From Kordiimonas laminariae (GTDB lineage: Bacteria > Pseudomonadota > Alphaproteobacteria > Sphingomonadales > Kordiimonadaceae), in contig NZ_JAKQZA010000010.1 of NCBI RefSeq assembly GCF_023008165.1, positions 1 to 64,000 of the forward strand: 64,000 nt of DNA, read 5' to 3'. A program made the position numbers and the translations under genes. The first letter of the stretch is position 1; each line of letters begins with the position of its first letter. Below, one piece after another: positions 1-9,597 of this stretch. The notes beneath the pieces were generated by a model. That model was not told the origin of the DNA. It made no database searches and saw nothing but the letters and a program-made list of their open reading frames with translations.

Positions 1-10
1 CAAGCAAAGC

Positions 11-87
11 GCGGGTGTAGCTCAGTTGGTTAGAGTATCGGCCTGTCACGCCGAGGGTCGCGGGTTCGAGTCCCGTCACTCGCGCCA
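11..87 (+). tRNA. tRNA-Asp (GTC)
   Basis: The sequence folds as a complete 77-nt cloverleaf. The acceptor stem pairs 11-17 with 77-83 (one G-U pair), followed by discriminator G84 and an encoded CCA at 85-87. The T arm contains GGTTCGAGTCC, and the anticodon GTC is at 45-47 in the loop CTGTCAC. It therefore reads aspartate codons GAC and GAU. It is a single tRNA gene followed by its own terminator, so it is transcribed apart from the nuo operon downstream. Confidence 0.97.
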
Positions 88-100
88 CTTGTTTGTTTGG

Positions 101-134
101 AAAACGCATCGCTGTATAGTGATGCGTTTTTTTC
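101..134 (+). terminator. Rho-independent terminator of tRNA-Asp
   Basis: A 13-bp stem (101-113 with 118-130, one G-U pair) closes a 4-nt loop and runs into a T-rich tail at 127-133. The A-run on the left side of the stem could let it also work on the other strand, but no leftward gene ends here. It separates the tRNA from the nuo operon. Confidence 0.9.
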
Positions 135-322
135 GTTTTATAGCAATAAAACCCATTACAATCCGGTCTCGTAAAATTCCGTAAAAGCGGAATGTAAGCT
201 TTTCTTTACTAAAAAGAGGGCATAAACTTATTTCTGTGTTCAATGAGGCAAAATTCTCTCTTTACTGATTGGGTTAACCCCATTAAAAGAGCGCTGTAAT
301 TTAGGGCCAATAAACAAAAAGG

Positions 323-337
323 GACTCCCATGGAGTC
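323..337 (+). promoter_or_regulatory. inverted repeat over the nuoA start codon
   Basis: GACTCC (323-328) and GGAGTC (332-337) form a perfect 6-bp inverted repeat with CAT between them. Its right arm starts inside the nuoA ATG (330-332). In the mRNA this would hide the start codon of the first complex I gene in a small hairpin just after the Shine-Dalgarno-like AGGGA at about 319-323. The repeat is directly visible; a role in translational control is inference. The 131-322 stretch upstream must hold the nuo promoter, but I could not pick a convincing -35/-10 pair. It also holds a small hairpin at 176-193 and a palindrome GGGTTAACCC at 271-280. Confidence 0.45.
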
Positions 338-695
338 GTTGCTCATCCAATATCTTCCGATCCTTATCTTTCTAGGGATCGCTATCGTATTTTCATTAGT
401 CTTCGTGGGCGCTGCTGTGCTTATTGCACGCCAGAACCCTGATGAAGAAAAGCTGTCAGCGTACGAATGTGGATTTGAAGCATTCGAAGATAGCCGTCAT
501 CAGTTTGATGTACGTTTCTATCTCGTTGCTATCCTCTTCATTATTTTCGACCTTGAAGTGGCATTCTTATTCCCGTGGGCGGTAGCTCTCGGTTCAATCG
601 GTGTGTTCGGTTTCTGGTCAATGATGATCTTCCTCGGAGTGCTGACTGTTGGTTTCGTGTATGAATGGAACAAAGGAGCGCTGGAATGGGAGTAG
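330..695 (+). CDS. nuoA: NADH-quinone oxidoreductase subunit A
   Basis: NuoA is a small membrane subunit of respiratory complex I at the junction of the membrane and peripheral arms. The 121-residue protein has three predicted membrane helices (about 9-33, 63-85, 92-112). The conserved loop motif YECGFEAF contains Cys47, and [12 protein letters not shown] (acidic residues D74 and E76) lies in helix 2. This is the usual length. It is the first gene of a 14-gene nuo operon and its last ten bases overlap nuoB. The start codon lies in a short inverted repeat. Confidence 0.97.
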   Translation: MESLLIQYLPILIFLGIAIVFSLVFVGAAVLIARQNPDEEKLSAYECGFEAFEDSRHQFDVRFYLVAILFIIFDLEVAFLFPWAVALGSIGVFGFWSMMIFLGVLTVGFVYEWNKGALEWE

Positions 696-1237
696 TACAA
701 TCCAGTCATCCTGCTGTTGCAGAGGGTGGTAAGAACCCGGCAGAAACAGAATTTTTCCAAGGTCTTAATGACGAACTTCAGGATAAGGGGTTCGTTGTTG
801 CCAATTTGGAAGATCTTATTGCCTGGGCCCGTACCGGCTCTCTTTGGTGGATGACCTTCGGTTTGGCATGTTGTGCTGTTGAAATGATGCACTCGAGCAT
901 GCCTCGTTATGACGTTGAACGTTTCGGTTTTGCTCCACGTGGTAGCCCGCGCCAGAGTGATGTGATGATCGTTGCGGGTACGCTCACTAATAAGATGGCG
1001 CCAGCGATGCGTAAGGTTTATGACCAGATGCCTGAACCGCGCTACGTTATTTCTATGGGTAGCTGTGCGAATGGTGGTGGATATTACCACTATTCTTATT
1101 CAGTAGTTCGCGGTTGTGATCGTATTGTACCGGTAGATATTTATGTGCCGGGCTGTCCTCCAACTGCTGAAGCACTCATCTACGGAATTTTGCAGCTGCA
1201 GCGCAAAATTCGCCGTATTAGTACTCTCGAAAGATAA
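686..1237 (+). CDS. nuoB: NADH-quinone oxidoreductase subunit B
   Basis: NuoB carries the terminal [4Fe-4S] cluster N2, which passes electrons to quinone. With the ATG at 686 the protein has 183 residues and all four N2 ligands: the adjacent pair Cys62-Cys63 (LACCAVEMM), Cys127 ([11 protein letters not shown]) and Cys157 ([10 protein letters not shown]). A longer reading from 665 is possible, but AAGGAG at 673-678 is well spaced for 686, and that start gives the expected N terminus. It overlaps nuoA by 10 nt. A strong hairpin follows before nuoC. Confidence 0.97.
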   Translation: MGVVQSSHPAVAEGGKNPAETEFFQGLNDELQDKGFVVANLEDLIAWARTGSLWWMTFGLACCAVEMMHSSMPRYDVERFGFAPRGSPRQSDVMIVAGTLTNKMAPAMRKVYDQMPEPRYVISMGSCANGGGYYHYSYSVVRGCDRIVPVDIYVPGCPPTAEALIYGILQLQRKIRRISTLER

Positions 1238-1244
1238 CATCATA

Positions 1245-1270
1245 GCCGACCCGGTATTCTCCGGGTCGGC
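1245..1270 (+). other. GC-rich hairpin between nuoB and nuoC
   Basis: A perfect 10-bp stem (GCCGACCCGG at 1245-1254 with CCGGGTCGGC at 1261-1270) closes a 6-nt loop. No T-run follows, so it is not a classic terminator. A second small GC palindrome lies at 1284-1296. Its place inside an otherwise tightly packed operon suggests an mRNA processing or stability element. That is inference. Confidence 0.55.
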
Positions 1271-1323
1271 CTCATGTATGTGTGGCCCGTCGGGCCGCTT
1301 ATGTAAGAGGAGCGCGCGAGCGC

Positions 1324-1938
1324 ATGACCGATAAAGCATTGATAGATTTGGGCGAGGCAATCGCGACCAGTCTGGAAAATGACGTAATCTCCACGAGCGT
1401 TTCGTTCGGGGAGCTTACTATTACTGTCCGTGCTGATCACATTAAGAAGGTGCTTACCTATCTTCGTGATAACCCGGACTGTTGTTTTAAACAGCTGATT
1501 GATCTAACGGCGGTAGACTATCCAGAGCGCTCCAAGCGCTTTGATGTGGTTTATCACCTTCTTAGCATTCAGTTTAACCAGCGTATCCGCGTGAAAGTGG
1601 AAACGGATGAAGATACTCCAGTGCCTAGCGCTGTTGAGGTTTATCCGGCAGCAAACTGGTTCGAGCGTGAAGCTTGGGATATGTACGGTATTTTCTTCTC
1701 AGATCACCCAGATCTGCGTCGTATGCTGTCTGATTATGGCTTCCAAGGCTTCCCGCTTCGTAAAGATTTCCCTGTTATGGGTTATGTTGAGTGTCGTTAT
1801 TCTGAAGAAGAGGGGCGTGTTATTTACGAACCAACCCAGCTTACTCAGGAAAACCGTAACTTCGATTTCATGAGCCCATGGGAAACAGCCAAATATGTAT
1901 TGCCTGGTGATGAAAAAGCTGAGGCGGAGAAGAAATAA
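1324..1938 (+). CDS. nuoC: NADH-quinone oxidoreductase subunit C
   Basis: NuoC is a peripheral-arm subunit of complex I that packs against NuoD and NuoB. The protein is about 204 residues. It carries the family signature near [11 protein letters not shown] and the conserved stretch [20 protein letters not shown] in its second half. A GTG at 1282 in the same frame would add 14 residues of arginine-rich sequence encoded by the intergenic palindrome. The ATG at 1324 behind GAGGAG (1307-1312) is preferred. The stop overlaps the nuoD start (TAATG), so the two are translationally coupled. NuoC and NuoD are separate here, not fused as in Escherichia coli. Confidence 0.95.
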   Translation: MTDKALIDLGEAIATSLENDVISTSVSFGELTITVRADHIKKVLTYLRDNPDCCFKQLIDLTAVDYPERSKRFDVVYHLLSIQFNQRIRVKVETDEDTPVPSAVEVYPAANWFEREAWDMYGIFFSDHPDLRRMLSDYGFQGFPLRKDFPVMGYVECRYSEEEGRVIYEPTQLTQENRNFDFMSPWETAKYVLPGDEKAEAEKK

Positions 1939-3116
1939 TGGCTGATGTAGATATTAAAAACTATTGCCTGAACTTCGGCCCACAGCACCCAGCAGCACAC
2001 GGCGTACTTCGTATGGTTATGGAGCTGGATGGTGAGATCGTTGAACGGGTAGATCCGCATATTGGTCTTCTGCACCGTGGTACAGAAAAGCTGATTGAGC
2101 AGAAACAGTATCTTCAGGCGATGCCGTATTTTGATCGTCTTGATTATGTTGCGCCAATGAACCAGGAACACGCGTTTGTTCTTGCTGTTGAAAAGCTGCT
2201 TGACGCTGAAGTACCGATCCGCGGCCAGTATATTCGTGTATTGTTTAGTGAGATCGGCCGCGTGCTGAACCACATTCTGAACATTACCACGCACGCGATG
2301 GACGTTGGTGCGCTTACGCCAATTCTTTGGCTTTTTGAAGAGCGTGAGAAGCTGATGGAATTCTACGAGCGCATTTGTGGTGCTCGTCTTCACGCAGCTT
2401 TCTTCCGCCCAGGCGGTGTTCACCAGGATATGCCAGCGGGTATGGCAGAGGATATCCTGAAGTGGGCTGATGAGTATGAGCAGGTTCAGCAGGACGTTGA
2501 AACACTCCTTATCGATAACCGTATCTTCAAACAGCGTAACGTGAATATCGGTGTTGCAGATGCAGAAACAGCGCTGGCGTGGGGTTGGACTGGCCCAATG
2601 CTTCGCAGTACTGGTCTTGCATGGGATCTGCGTAAATCTCAGCCATATGAAGTTTATGATAAGATGGACTTTAAAGTGGTTGTTGGTAACGCAGGTGATT
2701 GTTACGACCGCTTCATGATGCGTCTTGCTGAAATTCGCGAAAGTATCAAAATTATTCGTCAGTGTATCGAGCAGATGCCTGAAGGACCGGTTATGTCTCT
2801 AGACAATAAGATCGCTCCTCCGCGCCGTGCTGATATGAAGACGTCTATGGAATCTCTAATTCACCACTTTAAGCTCTATACAGAAGGCTTCCGCGTGCCG
2901 GAAGGCGAGGCTTATGCAGCTGTTGAAGCGCCTAAGGGTGAGTTTGGTGTGTATCTGGTATCAGACGGTTCCAACCGTCCGTACCGCTGTAAAATTCGTG
3001 CTCCTGGGTTTGTGCACCTTCAGTCTATGGATCTGCTATGTCGCGGCCATATGCTTGCTGATGCACCTGCTGTTCTTGGTGCTATGGATATTGTATTTGG
3101 TGAGGTTGACCGATGA
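1938..3116 (+). CDS. nuoD: NADH-quinone oxidoreductase subunit D
   Basis: NuoD is the 49-kDa-type subunit, which forms the quinone-binding cavity with NuoB. The protein has 392 residues, the normal length. [11 protein letters not shown] near residues 12-22 includes the conserved His17 and His21 of the quinone site, and [10 protein letters not shown] and the C-terminal DIVFGEVDR, the family ending, are also present. It shares bases with nuoC upstream (TAATG) and with nuoE downstream (ATGA). Family assignment is not in doubt. Confidence 0.97.
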   Translation: MADVDIKNYCLNFGPQHPAAHGVLRMVMELDGEIVERVDPHIGLLHRGTEKLIEQKQYLQAMPYFDRLDYVAPMNQEHAFVLAVEKLLDAEVPIRGQYIRVLFSEIGRVLNHILNITTHAMDVGALTPILWLFEEREKLMEFYERICGARLHAAFFRPGGVHQDMPAGMAEDILKWADEYEQVQQDVETLLIDNRIFKQRNVNIGVADAETALAWGWTGPMLRSTGLAWDLRKSQPYEVYDKMDFKVVVGNAGDCYDRFMMRLAEIRESIKIIRQCIEQMPEGPVMSLDNKIAPPRRADMKTSMESLIHHFKLYTEGFRVPEGEAYAAVEAPKGEFGVYLVSDGSNRPYRCKIRAPGFVHLQSMDLLCRGHMLADAPAVLGAMDIVFGEVDR

Positions 3117-3709
3117 GTGCGGCTTCAAAAGCATTTGCGTGGACGTCTGAAAATGAGGCGGTAGCGCAAAAACACATCGCTAAATATCCTGAAGGTAAGC
3201 AGCAATCTGCTGTTATGCCTCTGCTGGATTTGGCGCAGCGCCAGAATGGTGGCCATGTGACACAGGAAATTATGGAGTATATCGGGAAGTATCTTGATAT
3301 GCCACCAATCCGTGTTCAGGAAGTGGCGACATTCTACTCTATGTATAATCACAAGCCGATTGGTAAACACCATGTACAGGTTTGTGGCACAACACCATGT
3401 TGGTTGCGCGGTTCGGATGACATCATGAGCGCTTGTAAGAAGCGCCTTGGCATCACGAAAGGCCAAACAACAGAAGACGGTATGTTCACACTTTCAGAAG
3501 TTGAATGTGCTGGTGCTTGTGTGAACGCACCTGTTGTTGCGATTGATGACGATTACTACGAAGACCTTTCCCCAGAAAGCGTTGTCGATATTCTCGATAA
3601 GCTCGCTAAAGGAGATGCGGTTAAGCCAGGGCCACAGGTTGATCGTCAGACAAGTGCTCCAGTAGGCGGCGCTACGACGCTTAAAGGTGATAAAGAGGGA
3701 GATGCATAA
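3113..3709 (+). CDS. nuoE: NADH-quinone oxidoreductase subunit E
   Basis: NuoE is the 24-kDa-type subunit, a thioredoxin-like [2Fe-2S] protein of the NADH dehydrogenase module. The 198-residue protein has the four cluster ligands Cys91, Cys96, Cys132 and Cys136 (CGTTPCW and [10 protein letters not shown]). After the cluster domain there is a hydrophilic tail of some 40 residues, making it a little longer than the E. coli protein. The start overlaps the nuoD stop, and the stop overlaps the nuoF start. Confidence 0.96.
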   Translation: MSAASKAFAWTSENEAVAQKHIAKYPEGKQQSAVMPLLDLAQRQNGGHVTQEIMEYIGKYLDMPPIRVQEVATFYSMYNHKPIGKHHVQVCGTTPCWLRGSDDIMSACKKRLGITKGQTTEDGMFTLSEVECAGACVNAPVVAIDDDYYEDLSPESVVDILDKLAKGDAVKPGPQVDRQTSAPVGGATTLKGDKEGDA

Positions 3710-4989
3710 TGCTTGCTGATAAGGATCGCATCTTTACTAACCTTTACGGCGATGAAAGCGCTGATATTGATGCAGCGATGAAACGCGGCGATTGGCAGGG
3801 TACAAAAGACTTTATCGCCAAAGGCCAAGACTGGATTATTGAGCAAATCAAAGAATCTGGTCTTCGTGGTCGTGGTGGTGCGGGGTTCCCTACAGGCCTT
3901 AAATGGTCATTCATGCCGAAGGAATCAGATGGTCGCCCATCTTACCTTGTTGTGAATGCCGATGAAGGCGAGCCAGGTACGTGTAAAGACCGTGATATGA
4001 TGCGTCACGACCCTCATAAGCTTATTGAAGGTTGTTTGATCGCTGGTTTCGCTATGCGTGCCGTTGCGGCTTATATTTATATTCGTGGTGAATTTTTCCG
4101 TGAAGCTGAAGCGCTTGAAAAAGCGATTGAAGAAGCACGCGCGAAGGGTTTCCTTGGTAAAAACGCTTGTGGTTCCGGATATGATTTCGACGTATTCGTT
4201 CACCGCGGAGCAGGGGCTTATATTTGTGGTGAAGAAACCGCACTTATCGAAAGTCTTGAAGGAAAGAAAGGCCAGCCTCGCCTGAAGCCTCCTTTCCCAG
4301 CGAACGTTGGTGTGTGGGGCTGCCCAACTACCGTAAACAATGTTGAATCTATCGCAGTTGTTCCAACAATTCTGCGTCGTGGTGCTTCATGGTTTGCGGG
4401 TCTTGGTCGTCCGAACAACACAGGTACCAAAGTATTCTGTATTTCTGGTCACGTTAACAATCCTTGTAACGTGGAAGAAGAAATGGGAATTCCACTGAAA
4501 GAACTTATCGAAAAGCACGCGGGCGGTGTTCGTGGCGGCTGGGATAATCTTCTTGCAGTTATTCCTGGTGGTTCTTCTGTACCAGTTCTACCAAAAGAAA
4601 TTTGTGACACAGTGTTGATGGATTTCGATAGCCTTCGTGATGTGCAGTCTGGCCTTGGTACAGCTGCAATTATCGTGATGGACAAATCCACTGATATTGT
4701 GAAAGCGATTGCTCGTCTCTCTGAATTCTATAAGCACGAAAGCTGCGGTCAATGTACGCCTTGCCGTGAAGGTACTGGCTGGATGTGGCGCGTTATGGAA
4801 CGCCTTGTAGAAGGTAGAGCTGACAAATCAGAAATTGATACCCTTCTTGATGTTACTAAACAGATTGAAGGCCATACAATTTGTGCACTTGGTGATGCTG
4901 CTGCTTGGCCAATTCAGGGATTGATGCGCCACTTCCGTGATGAAGTGGAAGCTCGTATCGATGCCTACCAAGCAAAAGCTGCTGAGTAA
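3709..4989 (+). CDS. nuoF: NADH-quinone oxidoreductase subunit F
   Basis: NuoF oxidises NADH with bound FMN and passes electrons to cluster N3. The protein has 426 residues. The glycine-rich nucleotide site [10 protein letters not shown] is at 54-63, the FMN-site motif [14 protein letters not shown] follows near 86, and the N3 ligands are Cys346, Cys349 and Cys352 ([10 protein letters not shown]) with Cys392 (HTICALGD). It is coupled to nuoE through TAATG. Every residue expected for an active subunit is present. Confidence 0.97.
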   Translation: MLADKDRIFTNLYGDESADIDAAMKRGDWQGTKDFIAKGQDWIIEQIKESGLRGRGGAGFPTGLKWSFMPKESDGRPSYLVVNADEGEPGTCKDRDMMRHDPHKLIEGCLIAGFAMRAVAAYIYIRGEFFREAEALEKAIEEARAKGFLGKNACGSGYDFDVFVHRGAGAYICGEETALIESLEGKKGQPRLKPPFPANVGVWGCPTTVNNVESIAVVPTILRRGASWFAGLGRPNNTGTKVFCISGHVNNPCNVEEEMGIPLKELIEKHAGGVRGGWDNLLAVIPGGSSVPVLPKEICDTVLMDFDSLRDVQSGLGTAAIIVMDKSTDIVKAIARLSEFYKHESCGQCTPCREGTGWMWRVMERLVEGRADKSEIDTLLDVTKQIEGHTICALGDAAAWPIQGLMRHFRDEVEARIDAYQAKAAE

Positions 4990-5012
4990 GAGCGCGAGGC
5001 CAGGAGAATTCA

Positions 5013-7037
5013 ATGCCCACGCTAACTATTGATGGTAATGAAATTACCGTAGATGCCGGGACAACAGTCCTTCAGGCGTGTGAGAAGTTAGGAATTGAGG
5101 TTCCGCGCTTCTGTTATCACGAACGCCTGTCGATTGCCGGTAACTGCCGCATGTGTCTTGTTGACATGGAGCGTTCGCCTAAGCCGATCGCAAGCTGTGC
5201 AATGCCTGCGGGTGATGGCATGGTAATCCACACAAATACTGAACGTGTTAAGAAAGCACGTGAAGGTGTGATGGAATTCCTGCTGATTAACCACCCACTT
5301 GATTGCCCAATTTGTGACCAGGGCGGCGAATGTGAGCTTCAAGACCAATCTGTTGCCTTTGGTGCAGGTAATGCTCGTTTTGATGAAAACAAGCGTGCGG
5401 TTGAAGATAAAAACATGGGGCCGCTTATTGCGACCACAATGACACGCTGTATTCACTGTATGCGCTGTGTGCGTTTCAGCGATGAAATCGGCGGCGTTGA
5501 TGACATGGGTGCGTTAGGCCGTGGTGAAAACGCGGAAGTGGTAACTTACCTTGATGGCCTTCTGGATACAGAGCTATCTGGTAACGTAATTGACTTGTGT
5601 CCGGTTGGTGCGTTGACCAGCAAACCTTATGCGTTTACTGCACGTTCTTGGGAGCTATCCTCCACGCCGTCAATCGATGTGATGGATGCGGTTGGCTCTA
5701 ACATCAATATTGATACACGGGACGGCTACGTTATGCGCGTTCTGCCTCGTATCCATGATGATGTGAACGAAGAGTGGATCTCAGATAAAACTCGCTTTGC
5801 TTATGATGGTCTGAAAAAGCGCCGTCTGGATCGCCCATATGTACGTAAGGGTGATAAGCTAGAGCCAGCCTCATGGAATGATGCATTTGCTGCTATCAAA
5901 ACTGGTGTTGCTGGAGCTAAAGGCGCTGAAGTAGCTGGTGTTGTTGGTGATCTCGCTGACATGGAGAGCATGTTTGCTCTTAAAGGCCTTCTAGGCTCAC
6001 TTGGTTCTGACCGCATTGAAGCGCGTCAGGACGATGCAGCGCTTGATGCATCTGTTCGCTCAGGCTACATCATGAATACCGGTATTGCAGGTATTGAAGA
6101 CGCTGATCTTATTCTTCTCGTAGGCACAAACCCTCGTACAGAAGCGCCGCTTGTTAATGCACGTATTCGTAAGACAGTTCGCAAAGGTGGCTTGAAAGTT
6201 CTGAATATCGGCCCTTCCGTAGATCTCACATATGATGTTGAAGACTTTGGTGACGATGCGAGCCTTCTTAAATCAGCAAAAGGCGGTCGCCATGCGATTT
6301 CCAAACTGCTGAAAGCAGCAGAAAAACCAATGATTATCGTTGGTCAGGCTGCTCTTCGCGGTGAAAACGGCTCTGCTGTGCTTAAAATGGCGCGTGATGT
6401 TGCTGACAAATACTGCATCAAGGAAGGCTGGAACGGCTTTGGCGTACTTCACACAGCTGCAAGCCGTGTTGGTGCCCTTGATCTTGGTCTGACAACAGAA
6501 GGCGGCGTGAAATCAATTCTTGCGGACGCTGAAGCGGGCAAGCTTAAAGCTGCTTTCCTTCTTGGCGCTGATGAGTTTGATACAGCTGCTCTTAAAGATG
6601 TTTTCACTGTTTACGTGGGTACACACGGTGACGAGGGCGTTAAAAACGCTGATGTTATCTTGCCTGCAGCTGCTTACAGCGAAAAAGCCGGTACATATAT
6701 CAACACTGAAGGTCGTGTTCAGAAAGCTGCTAAGGCGGCCAATGCTCCGGGTGATGCCCGCGAAGATTGGACAATCCTTCGTGCGCTTAGCGATATAATC
6801 GGTGAAACACTGCCATTTAATTCAGCATCTGATCTTCAGGCAAAACTTGTGGAAGCTGTTCCACATGTTGCAACTGTTGATACGCTACCAACAGAAGAGT
6901 GGGGCGACTTTGGTGTTGAGGGTGAACTTGGTAAAGATGGATTTGTTCTTTCAACAACAAACTTCTATCAAACCAACCCAATCGCGCGGGCTAGCTCTAT
7001 AATGTCAGAGTGCATTGACGCTCGTCAGGAGGCTTAG
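5013..7037 (+). CDS. nuoG: NADH-quinone oxidoreductase subunit G
   Basis: NuoG is the 75-kDa-type subunit and relays electrons through several iron-sulfur clusters. The 674-residue protein begins with a ferredoxin-like domain whose [2Fe-2S] ligands are Cys34, Cys45, Cys48 and Cys62. Next comes the His-Cys region (DCPICDQGGECELQD) and a 4Fe-4S motif (TRCIHCMRCVRF, later DLCPVGAL). The remainder is a molybdopterin-oxidoreductase-like domain without cofactor, as is usual. AGGAG lies ahead of the ATG. The length matches alphaproteobacterial NuoG, which is shorter than the E. coli protein. Confidence 0.97.
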   Translation: MPTLTIDGNEITVDAGTTVLQACEKLGIEVPRFCYHERLSIAGNCRMCLVDMERSPKPIASCAMPAGDGMVIHTNTERVKKAREGVMEFLLINHPLDCPICDQGGECELQDQSVAFGAGNARFDENKRAVEDKNMGPLIATTMTRCIHCMRCVRFSDEIGGVDDMGALGRGENAEVVTYLDGLLDTELSGNVIDLCPVGALTSKPYAFTARSWELSSTPSIDVMDAVGSNINIDTRDGYVMRVLPRIHDDVNEEWISDKTRFAYDGLKKRRLDRPYVRKGDKLEPASWNDAFAAIKTGVAGAKGAEVAGVVGDLADMESMFALKGLLGSLGSDRIEARQDDAALDASVRSGYIMNTGIAGIEDADLILLVGTNPRTEAPLVNARIRKTVRKGGLKVLNIGPSVDLTYDVEDFGDDASLLKSAKGGRHAISKLLKAAEKPMIIVGQAALRGENGSAVLKMARDVADKYCIKEGWNGFGVLHTAASRVGALDLGLTTEGGVKSILADAEAGKLKAAFLLGADEFDTAALKDVFTVYVGTHGDEGVKNADVILPAAAYSEKAGTYINTEGRVQKAAKAANAPGDAREDWTILRALSDIIGETLPFNSASDLQAKLVEAVPHVATVDTLPTEEWGDFGVEGELGKDGFVLSTTNFYQTNPIARASSIMSECIDARQEA

Positions 7038-7043
7038 GGACCA

Positions 7044-8108
7044 ATGGTTGAAGCATTTTTTGAATGGTTCCCTACTACTTGGTTAGGGATGTTACTCGGA
7101 GTGGAGCAAACTGGTTTGTTCTATTTCGTGACGATTGTCGCAATTATTCTCGCGATTGTGTTCCCACTGCTTATCGCAGTTGCTTTCGCAGTTTATTTCG
7201 ACCGCAAGATTTGGGCTTCTGTGCAGCTGCGCCGTGGTCCGAACGTGGTTGGCCCGTTTGGTCTTCTCCAGTCATTTGCTGATGGCTTTAAGTTGTTCCT
7301 GAAGGAAACAGTTATTCCGACAGGCGCAAACAAAGCGATCTTCCTGATGGCACCGATGATTACATTCGTACTTGCGCTTATCTCCTGGGCGGTTATCCCA
7401 TTCGGTGATGGTATGGCGCTTGCTAATCTGAATGTTGGTATCCTATACATTCTGGCGGTTTCGAGCCTTGGTGTATACGGTATTATCATGTCAGGTTGGG
7501 CTTCAAACAGCCGTTATGCGTTCCTCGGGTCGCTTCGTTCCGCTGCTCAGATGGTATCGTATGAAGTATCCATTGGTTTCGTGCTTGTATGTGTTCTTCT
7601 CGCTGTGGGTTCCTTGAACCTTAACGATGTAGTGCTTGCGCAAGAAGGTGGTATTCACCGCTGGTATTTCATTCCATTCGCACCTGTGTTCTTGATCTTC
7701 TATATTTCAGCACTTGCTGAGACTAACCGCCCTCCGTTCGACCTTCCTGAAGCGGAAGCTGAGCTCGTGGCTGGTTATCAGGTAGAATACAGCTCTATGG
7801 CGTTCGCACTCTTCTTCCTTGGTGAGTATGCAAACATCCTTCTGATGTCTGCTGTGATGGCAATCCTGTTCTTTGGCGGTTGGTATGCGCCAATTCCAGC
7901 ACTTGATTTCATCCCAGGCTTCTTCTGGTTGTTTATCAAGATTTGTTTCTTCTTCTGGACATTTGCCATGGTGAAGGCGTTTGTACCGCGTTACCGCTAT
8001 GACCAGTTGATGCGCCTTGGTTGGAAAGTATTCCTGCCATTATCATTATTCCTCGTAGTGTTCTACGCCGGCTTCATGGTCGCGTTTGACCTGCTGCCTG
8101 GTCAATAG
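7044..8108 (+). CDS. nuoH: NADH-quinone oxidoreductase subunit H
   Basis: NuoH is the membrane subunit that builds the entry to the quinone chamber. The 354-residue protein has about eight hydrophobic helices and carries the two family signatures: [19 protein letters not shown] near residues 59-77 and [21 protein letters not shown] in the middle. These acidic loop residues are thought to couple quinone chemistry to proton movement. It starts 6 nt after nuoG. Confidence 0.97.
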   Translation: MVEAFFEWFPTTWLGMLLGVEQTGLFYFVTIVAIILAIVFPLLIAVAFAVYFDRKIWASVQLRRGPNVVGPFGLLQSFADGFKLFLKETVIPTGANKAIFLMAPMITFVLALISWAVIPFGDGMALANLNVGILYILAVSSLGVYGIIMSGWASNSRYAFLGSLRSAAQMVSYEVSIGFVLVCVLLAVGSLNLNDVVLAQEGGIHRWYFIPFAPVFLIFYISALAETNRPPFDLPEAEAELVAGYQVEYSSMAFALFFLGEYANILLMSAVMAILFFGGWYAPIPALDFIPGFFWLFIKICFFFWTFAMVKAFVPRYRYDQLMRLGWKVFLPLSLFLVVFYAGFMVAFDLLPGQ

Positions 8109-8121
8109 GAGGGCTGATTAG

Positions 8122-8610
8122 ATGTCTGCTATTGCACAAACAGTTAAAAGCCTGATCTTGAAAGAGTTCTTCGCGGCTTTCTGGCTTTCTATTAAATATA
8201 TGTTCAAGCCAAAGGCTACGATCAACTATCCATACGAGAAAGGCCCGCTAAGCCCACGCTTCCGTGGTGAACATGCTCTTCGCCGTTATCCAAACGGTGA
8301 AGAACGCTGTATCGCCTGTAAACTGTGTGAAGCGATTTGCCCGGCTCAGGCTATTACGATTGAAGCTGAGCCTCGTGAAGATGGTTCTCGCCGTACAACA
8401 CGCTACGATATTGACATGACCAAGTGTATTTACTGTGGTTTCTGTCAGGAAGCGTGCCCAGTTGATGCGATTGTTGAAGGTCCGAACTTTGAGTTCGCAA
8501 CAGAAACACGCGCAGAACTGCTGTACAGCAAAGAAAAACTACTGGCTAACGGTGAGCGTTGGGAGCGTGAGATCGCTCAGAACATCGCGGCCGATGCGCC
8601 GTACCGCTAA
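8122..8610 (+). CDS. nuoI: NADH-quinone oxidoreductase subunit I
   Basis: NuoI carries clusters N6a and N6b, which relay electrons toward N2. The protein has 162 residues and two 4Fe-4S ferredoxin motifs: Cys63, 66, 69, 73 ([12 protein letters not shown]) and Cys102, 105, 108, 112 ([12 protein letters not shown]). An amphipathic N-terminal segment of about 30 residues probably lies on the membrane. AGGAGG lies upstream of the ATG. Confidence 0.97.
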   Translation: MSAIAQTVKSLILKEFFAAFWLSIKYMFKPKATINYPYEKGPLSPRFRGEHALRRYPNGEERCIACKLCEAICPAQAITIEAEPREDGSRRTTRYDIDMTKCIYCGFCQEACPVDAIVEGPNFEFATETRAELLYSKEKLLANGERWEREIAQNIAADAPYR

Positions 8611-8625
8611 GGAAGGAATAGATTA

Positions 8626-9270
8626 ATGCTTAGCCTTAGCTTAACTGAATTAGCCTTTTACTTATTTGCCTTTGTTACTGTGGCAGCTGGCGCGCTCGTG
8701 ATTTCCGCGAAAAACCCGGTACACAGTGTTCTTTGGCTTATTCTGGCTTTCTTCAGCTCCGCAGGACTGTTTGTTCTGATGGGTGCTGAGTTCCTCGCGA
8801 TGCTGCTTGTGATCGTATACGTAGGGGCGGTAGCGGTGCTCTTCCTCTTCGTGGTGATGATGCTCGATATCAACTTTGTTGAACTGCGTCAGGGCTTCTT
8901 GCAGTATTTGCCGATTGGTGCGCTTATTGGTGCCATCCTTGCAATCGAACTGGTTGTTCTTGGTTCTGCTTGGCATTTTGGCCCGGATGTGGCTTCAAAT
9001 ATTGCGGCGCAGGCGCCTGCGGCTACTGAAGTGGAAAACACTAAAGCGCTCGGTCAGATTATTTACACTGATTATATTTTCATCTTCCAGACAGCTGGTT
9101 TGATCCTGCTTGTGGCAATGATTGGTGCGATTGTTCTTACACACCGTACACGTCCTGGCGTGAAGCGTCAGAATATTGCTGAGCAGGTGGCTCGTCGTCC
9201 TGAAGATGCATTTGAACTTGTTGATGTAGAAGTTGGTAAAGGTGTTCCTATGCCAACGAAGAAAGGGTAG
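8626..9270 (+). CDS. nuoJ: NADH-quinone oxidoreductase subunit J
   Basis: NuoJ is a hydrophobic membrane-arm subunit. The 214-residue protein has five predicted helices, with the family core (VHSVLWLILAFF, MLLVIVYVGAVAVLFLFV) in the first 90 residues and a longer loop before the last helix. The hydrophilic C-terminal tail of about 40 residues is longer than in E. coli, as in many alphaproteobacteria. GGAAGGA precedes the ATG and nuoK follows after 12 nt. Confidence 0.95.
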   Translation: MLSLSLTELAFYLFAFVTVAAGALVISAKNPVHSVLWLILAFFSSAGLFVLMGAEFLAMLLVIVYVGAVAVLFLFVVMMLDINFVELRQGFLQYLPIGALIGAILAIELVVLGSAWHFGPDVASNIAAQAPAATEVENTKALGQIIYTDYIFIFQTAGLILLVAMIGAIVLTHRTRPGVKRQNIAEQVARRPEDAFELVDVEVGKGVPMPTKKG

Positions 9271-9282
9271 GGCCAGAAGTCC

Positions 9283-9591
9283 ATGACAATTGGGTTAGGA
9301 CATTATCTGACGGTCGCCGCAATCCTGTTTGTATTCGGGGTTTTCGGTATCTTTCTAAACAGAAAGAACGTCATCATTATTTTGATGTCTGTAGAGCTTA
9401 TGCTTCTTGCAGTTAACATCAACCTGGTAGCCTTCTCTACATATCTGAATGATTTGGTTGGTCAGGTATTCGCCATGTTCGTTTTGACAGTTGCTGCAGC
9501 TGAAGCCGCGATTGGTCTAGCGATCCTTGTAGTTTACTTCCGTAACCGCGGTTCGATTGCGGTTGAAGATATCAACCAGATGAAGGGGTAA
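9283..9591 (+). CDS. nuoK: NADH-quinone oxidoreductase subunit K
   Basis: NuoK is a small membrane-arm subunit related to MrpC of cation/proton antiporters and takes part in proton translocation. The 102-residue protein has three helices. The conserved [17 protein letters not shown] in helix 2 and [15 protein letters not shown] in helix 3 supply the buried glutamates. Size and gene order (J-K-L) are normal. Confidence 0.97.
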   Translation: MTIGLGHYLTVAAILFVFGVFGIFLNRKNVIIILMSVELMLLAVNINLVAFSTYLNDLVGQVFAMFVLTVAAAEAAIGLAILVVYFRNRGSIAVEDINQMKG

Positions 9592-9597
9592 GGGACA

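Noticed and set aside
131-329. Specific -35/-10 promoter for nuoA
   Set aside because: TTGGGT at 269 and TGTAAT at 295 are 20 bp apart, and other pairs match poorly, so no promoter was called.
518-1090. 190-codon minus-strand frame across nuoA and nuoB
   Set aside because: It is a shadow of two conserved complex I genes, with no start signal and low-complexity His/Thr/Arg composition.
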